Below the pieces are notes generated by a model. It saw only the letters and a list, made by a program, of their open reading frames with translations. It did not search any database and was not told where the DNA came from. The translations under genes were made by a program, and so were the position numbers. 64,000 bases of DNA from Salinibacterium sp. G-O1 (GTDB lineage Bacteria; Actinomycetota; Actinomycetes; Actinomycetales; Microbacteriaceae): NCBI RefSeq assembly GCF_030063305.1, contig NZ_JASISV010000002.1, positions 62,001 through 126,000 of the forward strand, read 5' to 3'. Each line of letters starts with the position of its first letter. Position 1 is the first letter of the stretch. Shown here one piece after another: positions 62,182 to 64,000 of this stretch.

Positions 62182-62631
62182 ATGGACATCAACCCTCTGG
62201 TCATCAATGCGCTCGGATTCGCGGCGACCAGCTTCTCGATTTTGATGTGGTTGCCTCAGGCCAGAACGACCTGGCAGAGCCGGAATGACGCCGTGCGTCT
62301 TGCCGGGATCTCGGAGACAACCCAGTGGCTTCTGGTGGGTGGATACCTGCTGTGGGGTGTCTACGGCCTGCTGAGCGAGTCGTTCTGGGTTGCCGCCCCC
62401 AGCATCGTCGCGCTTCCCGTGGCGATGACGACGATCGTCGTGATTCACCGTGGTCGGAAGCTGCCGGAAACCACGCGGTCAGTGCCGATCCTGTCGCTCA
62501 GCGAGACCGTGTCGATGGCACCGGTCACCGCGGCCACCCCCATCATCTCCACTCATGCCGAGGTTGGCGTGGGGGAGACGATCACGGACGAGAAAAACCC
62601 GACCACCAGCACGATCCGAATCCTCGTCTAG
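62182..62631 (+). CDS. PQ-loop (SemiSWEET-like) membrane protein
   Basis: A 149-residue protein with three helices in its first 95 residues (about 6-26, 44-62 and 66-88) and the WLPQ PQ-loop motif near residue 26, matching SemiSWEET sugar transporters that work as dimers. The C-terminal 55 residues are polar and probably disordered, an extension not found in minimal SemiSWEETs. Ribosome site is weak. Transport of sugars is the family expectation. Confidence 0.78.
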   Translation: MDINPLVINALGFAATSFSILMWLPQARTTWQSRNDAVRLAGISETTQWLLVGGYLLWGVYGLLSESFWVAAPSIVALPVAMTTIVVIHRGRKLPETTRSVPILSLSETVSMAPVTAATPIISTHAEVGVGETITDEKNPTTSTIRILV

Positions 62632-62645
62632 CTTCGCGCCACACT

Positions 62646-63293
62646 CTACTGATCGGTCTTCTTGCGCCTGCGCGCGTTGCTCAGTAATTCGTTTACCTCG
62701 TCTTCGGATGTCTGGCCAAATCTGAGGTAGTGCGCACCCACCGCGTGGAACCCGCGGGGCTGGATGAGGCAGATCACCTCGTCGGCGCCGCGGATACGGC
62801 GTACAGCATCGGGCCCACCGACGGGTGCGGCCATGACCACGCGCGCGGCACCCAGCGCGCGGGCCACCAGGCAGGCGGCGGAGGCGGTGGCCCCGGTAGC
62901 GATTCCGTCGTCCACAACGATCGCGGTGCGGCCAGCCAGGTCGAGTGGCTCGGGCCGAAACAGCGCCACCCGCGCCTCGAGGGTGGCGCGCTCGGAACGT
63001 TCGACGGACGCCAGCTGCGCGGCGGTGACGCCGGCGCGATGGATCAGGTCGTCATCCAGCACCTTCACGCCGCCCTCTCCGATCGCGCCCATTGCGACCT
63101 CGGGTTGAAACGGCACGCCGAGCTTGCGAACGACGATGACGTCAAGAGGCGCGTGAAGCGCTGAGGCGACCTCGGCGGCCACCGGCACGCCGCCACGGGG
63201 GAGTCCGATGACTATTACGTCTCCGCCGTGATCTGCCAGCCGGGCGGCGAGACGACGTCCGGCATCCAGCCGATCACGAAAGGGGAGATCCAT
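62646..63293 (-). CDS. Phosphoribosyltransferase family protein
   Basis: A 215-residue type I phosphoribosyltransferase fold. The PRPP-binding loop is AIVVDDGIATGATAS near residue 125. The N-terminus (DRLDAGRRLAARL, VIGLPRGGVPVAAEVA, VVRKLGVPFQPEVAMGAI) is the usual signature of the stand-alone family often next to hydrolase domains. It may salvage a base or act on nucleotides; substrate unknown. It is followed on the same strand by no close partner; the small protein at 63317 is upstream. Confidence 0.85.
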   Translation of the reverse strand: MDLPFRDRLDAGRRLAARLADHGGDVIVIGLPRGGVPVAAEVASALHAPLDVIVVRKLGVPFQPEVAMGAIGEGGVKVLDDDLIHRAGVTAAQLASVERSERATLEARVALFRPEPLDLAGRTAIVVDDGIATGATASAACLVARALGAARVVMAAPVGGPDAVRRIRGADEVICLIQPRGFHAVGAHYLRFGQTSEDEVNELLSNARRRKKTDQ

Positions 63294-63316
63294 CTCAGCG
63301 TTATCTTCCTGAGTGA

Positions 63317-63628
63317 TCAGCTCCCCGCGGCAGGCTTGTCCATCCCCAACTCGTTCACCGGATTTCCGTTGAACGGTCGTGGCAGGTGGGCGGCGGGGCA
63401 GTTGAGAATCGTGTCGTGGGCCGAGCGGTCAAACGTGTGTTCTGACATTGGCCGCCCGCAGACCGGACAGGCGGCCTCTCCGAGTCGCTCGACCACGGGC
63501 CCATATGGTCCAACCGGCGGTGGGCCCCACGTGGAGTACAGCTTTCGATTGAGCCAATCAATGAAACCGACATATCCCTTGCCGCCAGCAGGGTGATCGT
63601 CGAACTCTGTGAACTCTTCGTCGTCCAT
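63317..63628 (-). CDS. Small conserved-looking protein with a probable zinc site
   Basis: A 103-residue protein with CPVCGRPMSEHTFDRS followed by ILNCPA near residues 53-77, which gives a possible zinc-binding Cys/His set. The N-terminal part is acidic (MDDEEFTEFDDH) with an aromatic KGYVGFIDWLNRKLYSTWG segment. There is no signal peptide. Members with this composition are common and uncharacterised in Microbacteriaceae. It lies 23 bases upstream of the phosphoribosyltransferase and may be co-transcribed. Confidence 0.65.
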   Translation of the reverse strand: MDDEEFTEFDDHPAGGKGYVGFIDWLNRKLYSTWGPPPVGPYGPVVERLGEAACPVCGRPMSEHTFDRSAHDTILNCPAAHLPRPFNGNPVNELGMDKPAAGS

Positions 63629-63716
63629 GCGGCGAGACTACTCTCGCTCACCCACGGTAGATAGGTGTTGGGCGATCACGCTGGTTGGGGGGAGCCAGTC
63701 GTGACACCATCGAGGG

Positions 63717-64000
63717 ATGGCCCCCTCACTGCACATCACGGGCGACGCGGAGTCGGACGCCCTGCTCTCGAACGACCCGCTGGCCCTGCTTATCGGAATG
63801 CTCCTCGACCAGCAGATTCCCATGGAGACCGCGTTCGCAGGCCCAGCGAAGTTGAGAGACCGTCTCGGTCAGTTGGATGTCGCCGAACTCGCCACTTTCG
63901 AGCCCGAGAAGCTGGTGGACGTGTTTCGCATCACGCCGGCCGTGCACAGATTCCCTGGTTCGATGGCGGGACGCGTGCAGACTCTGTGCGCGGCGGTGGT
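63717..64000 (+). CDS. HhH-GPD family DNA glycosylase, 3' end outside window
   Basis: The frame runs from ATG 63717 to the end of the window without a stop, giving 94 residues. It shows DALLSNDPLALLIGMLLDQQ and IPMETAFAGPAKLRDRLG, the start of HhH-GPD base-excision repair proteins typical of actinobacteria, then LVDVFRITPAVHRFPGSMA. The catalytic helix-hairpin-helix and Asp lie beyond the edge. Function: removal of damaged bases, by family. Confidence 0.75.
   Translation, partial: MAPSLHITGDAESDALLSNDPLALLIGMLLDQQIPMETAFAGPAKLRDRLGQLDVAELATFEPEKLVDVFRITPAVHRFPGSMAGRVQTLCAAV

Noticed and set aside
1-64000. CRISPR arrays, rRNA genes, insertion-sequence transposases
   Set aside because: No regularly spaced repeats, rRNA-like sequence or transposase-type protein was seen on either strand.

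Overview
The window is GC-rich DNA from an actinobacterium, most likely a member of Microbacteriaceae. This is inferred from the codon bias, the frequent GTG/TTG starts, the tightly overlapping operons and several protein families typical of that group. No rRNA, complete tRNA or CRISPR array was found.

Region 1 (1-14.75 kb) is a defence-type genomic island. It holds the C-terminal part of a large protein with a nuclease-like motif, an accessory DprA next to a small two-helix membrane protein, a second damaged copy of that DprA/membrane-protein locus into which an AlbA_2 (Schlafen-like) gene has been placed, an unrecognised gene, an AAA ATPase plus subtilisin pair (IetAS type), and an OLD-TOPRIM nuclease plus UvrD helicase pair (Gabija type). 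The island ends at a 3' fragment of tRNA-Pro(GGG) followed by a strong terminator, which is what an integration site in a tRNA gene leaves behind.

Region 2 (14.75-28.4 kb) holds a two-gene unit on the minus strand (EEP-family phosphohydrolase and a small membrane-anchored protein), a RhuM remnant, and two giant beta-rich genes of unknown function (2281 and 1237 residues) that are translationally coupled.

Region 3 (28.4-43.4 kb) begins with a secreted CHRD-like protein and a LacI-family repressor. A divergent 12-gene operon follows, under a promoter with a perfect LacI-type palindrome at its expected start point. It encodes a sugar ABC importer without its ATPase, a sugar kinase, a KDPG-type aldolase, IlvD/Edd and mannonate-type dehydratases, a DapA-type lyase, an NAD(P)-dependent dehydrogenase, a lactonase, a GH42-like glycosidase and a SASA-type esterase. 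Together these fit import or hydrolysis of an acylated glycoside and oxidative, Entner-Doudoroff-like breakdown of the sugar or sugar acid.

Region 4 (43.5-54.4 kb) is a second sugar-acid cluster on the minus strand: IlvD/Edd dehydratase, FAD/Fe-S oxidoreductase, SMP-30 lactonase and zinc alcohol dehydrogenase. An SDR gene and probably an FAH gene survive there only as short remnants. These would be the two steps that complete an L-fucose/L-rhamnose-type pathway to pyruvate and lactate, so the pathway looks broken. A class V aminotransferase, and a TetR regulator divergent from a TIM-barrel isomerase and a Gfo/Idh oxidoreductase, follow.

Region 5 (54.4-64 kb) is mixed chromosomal content: a treble-clef/nuclease-like protein, a DUF1801 protein, beta-mannosidase, a small secreted protein, a PfkB kinase, a VOC protein, a homocysteine methyltransferase remnant, an IclR regulator, a DJ-1/PfpI protein, a PQ-loop protein, a phosphoribosyltransferase and the start of an HhH-GPD DNA glycosylase.
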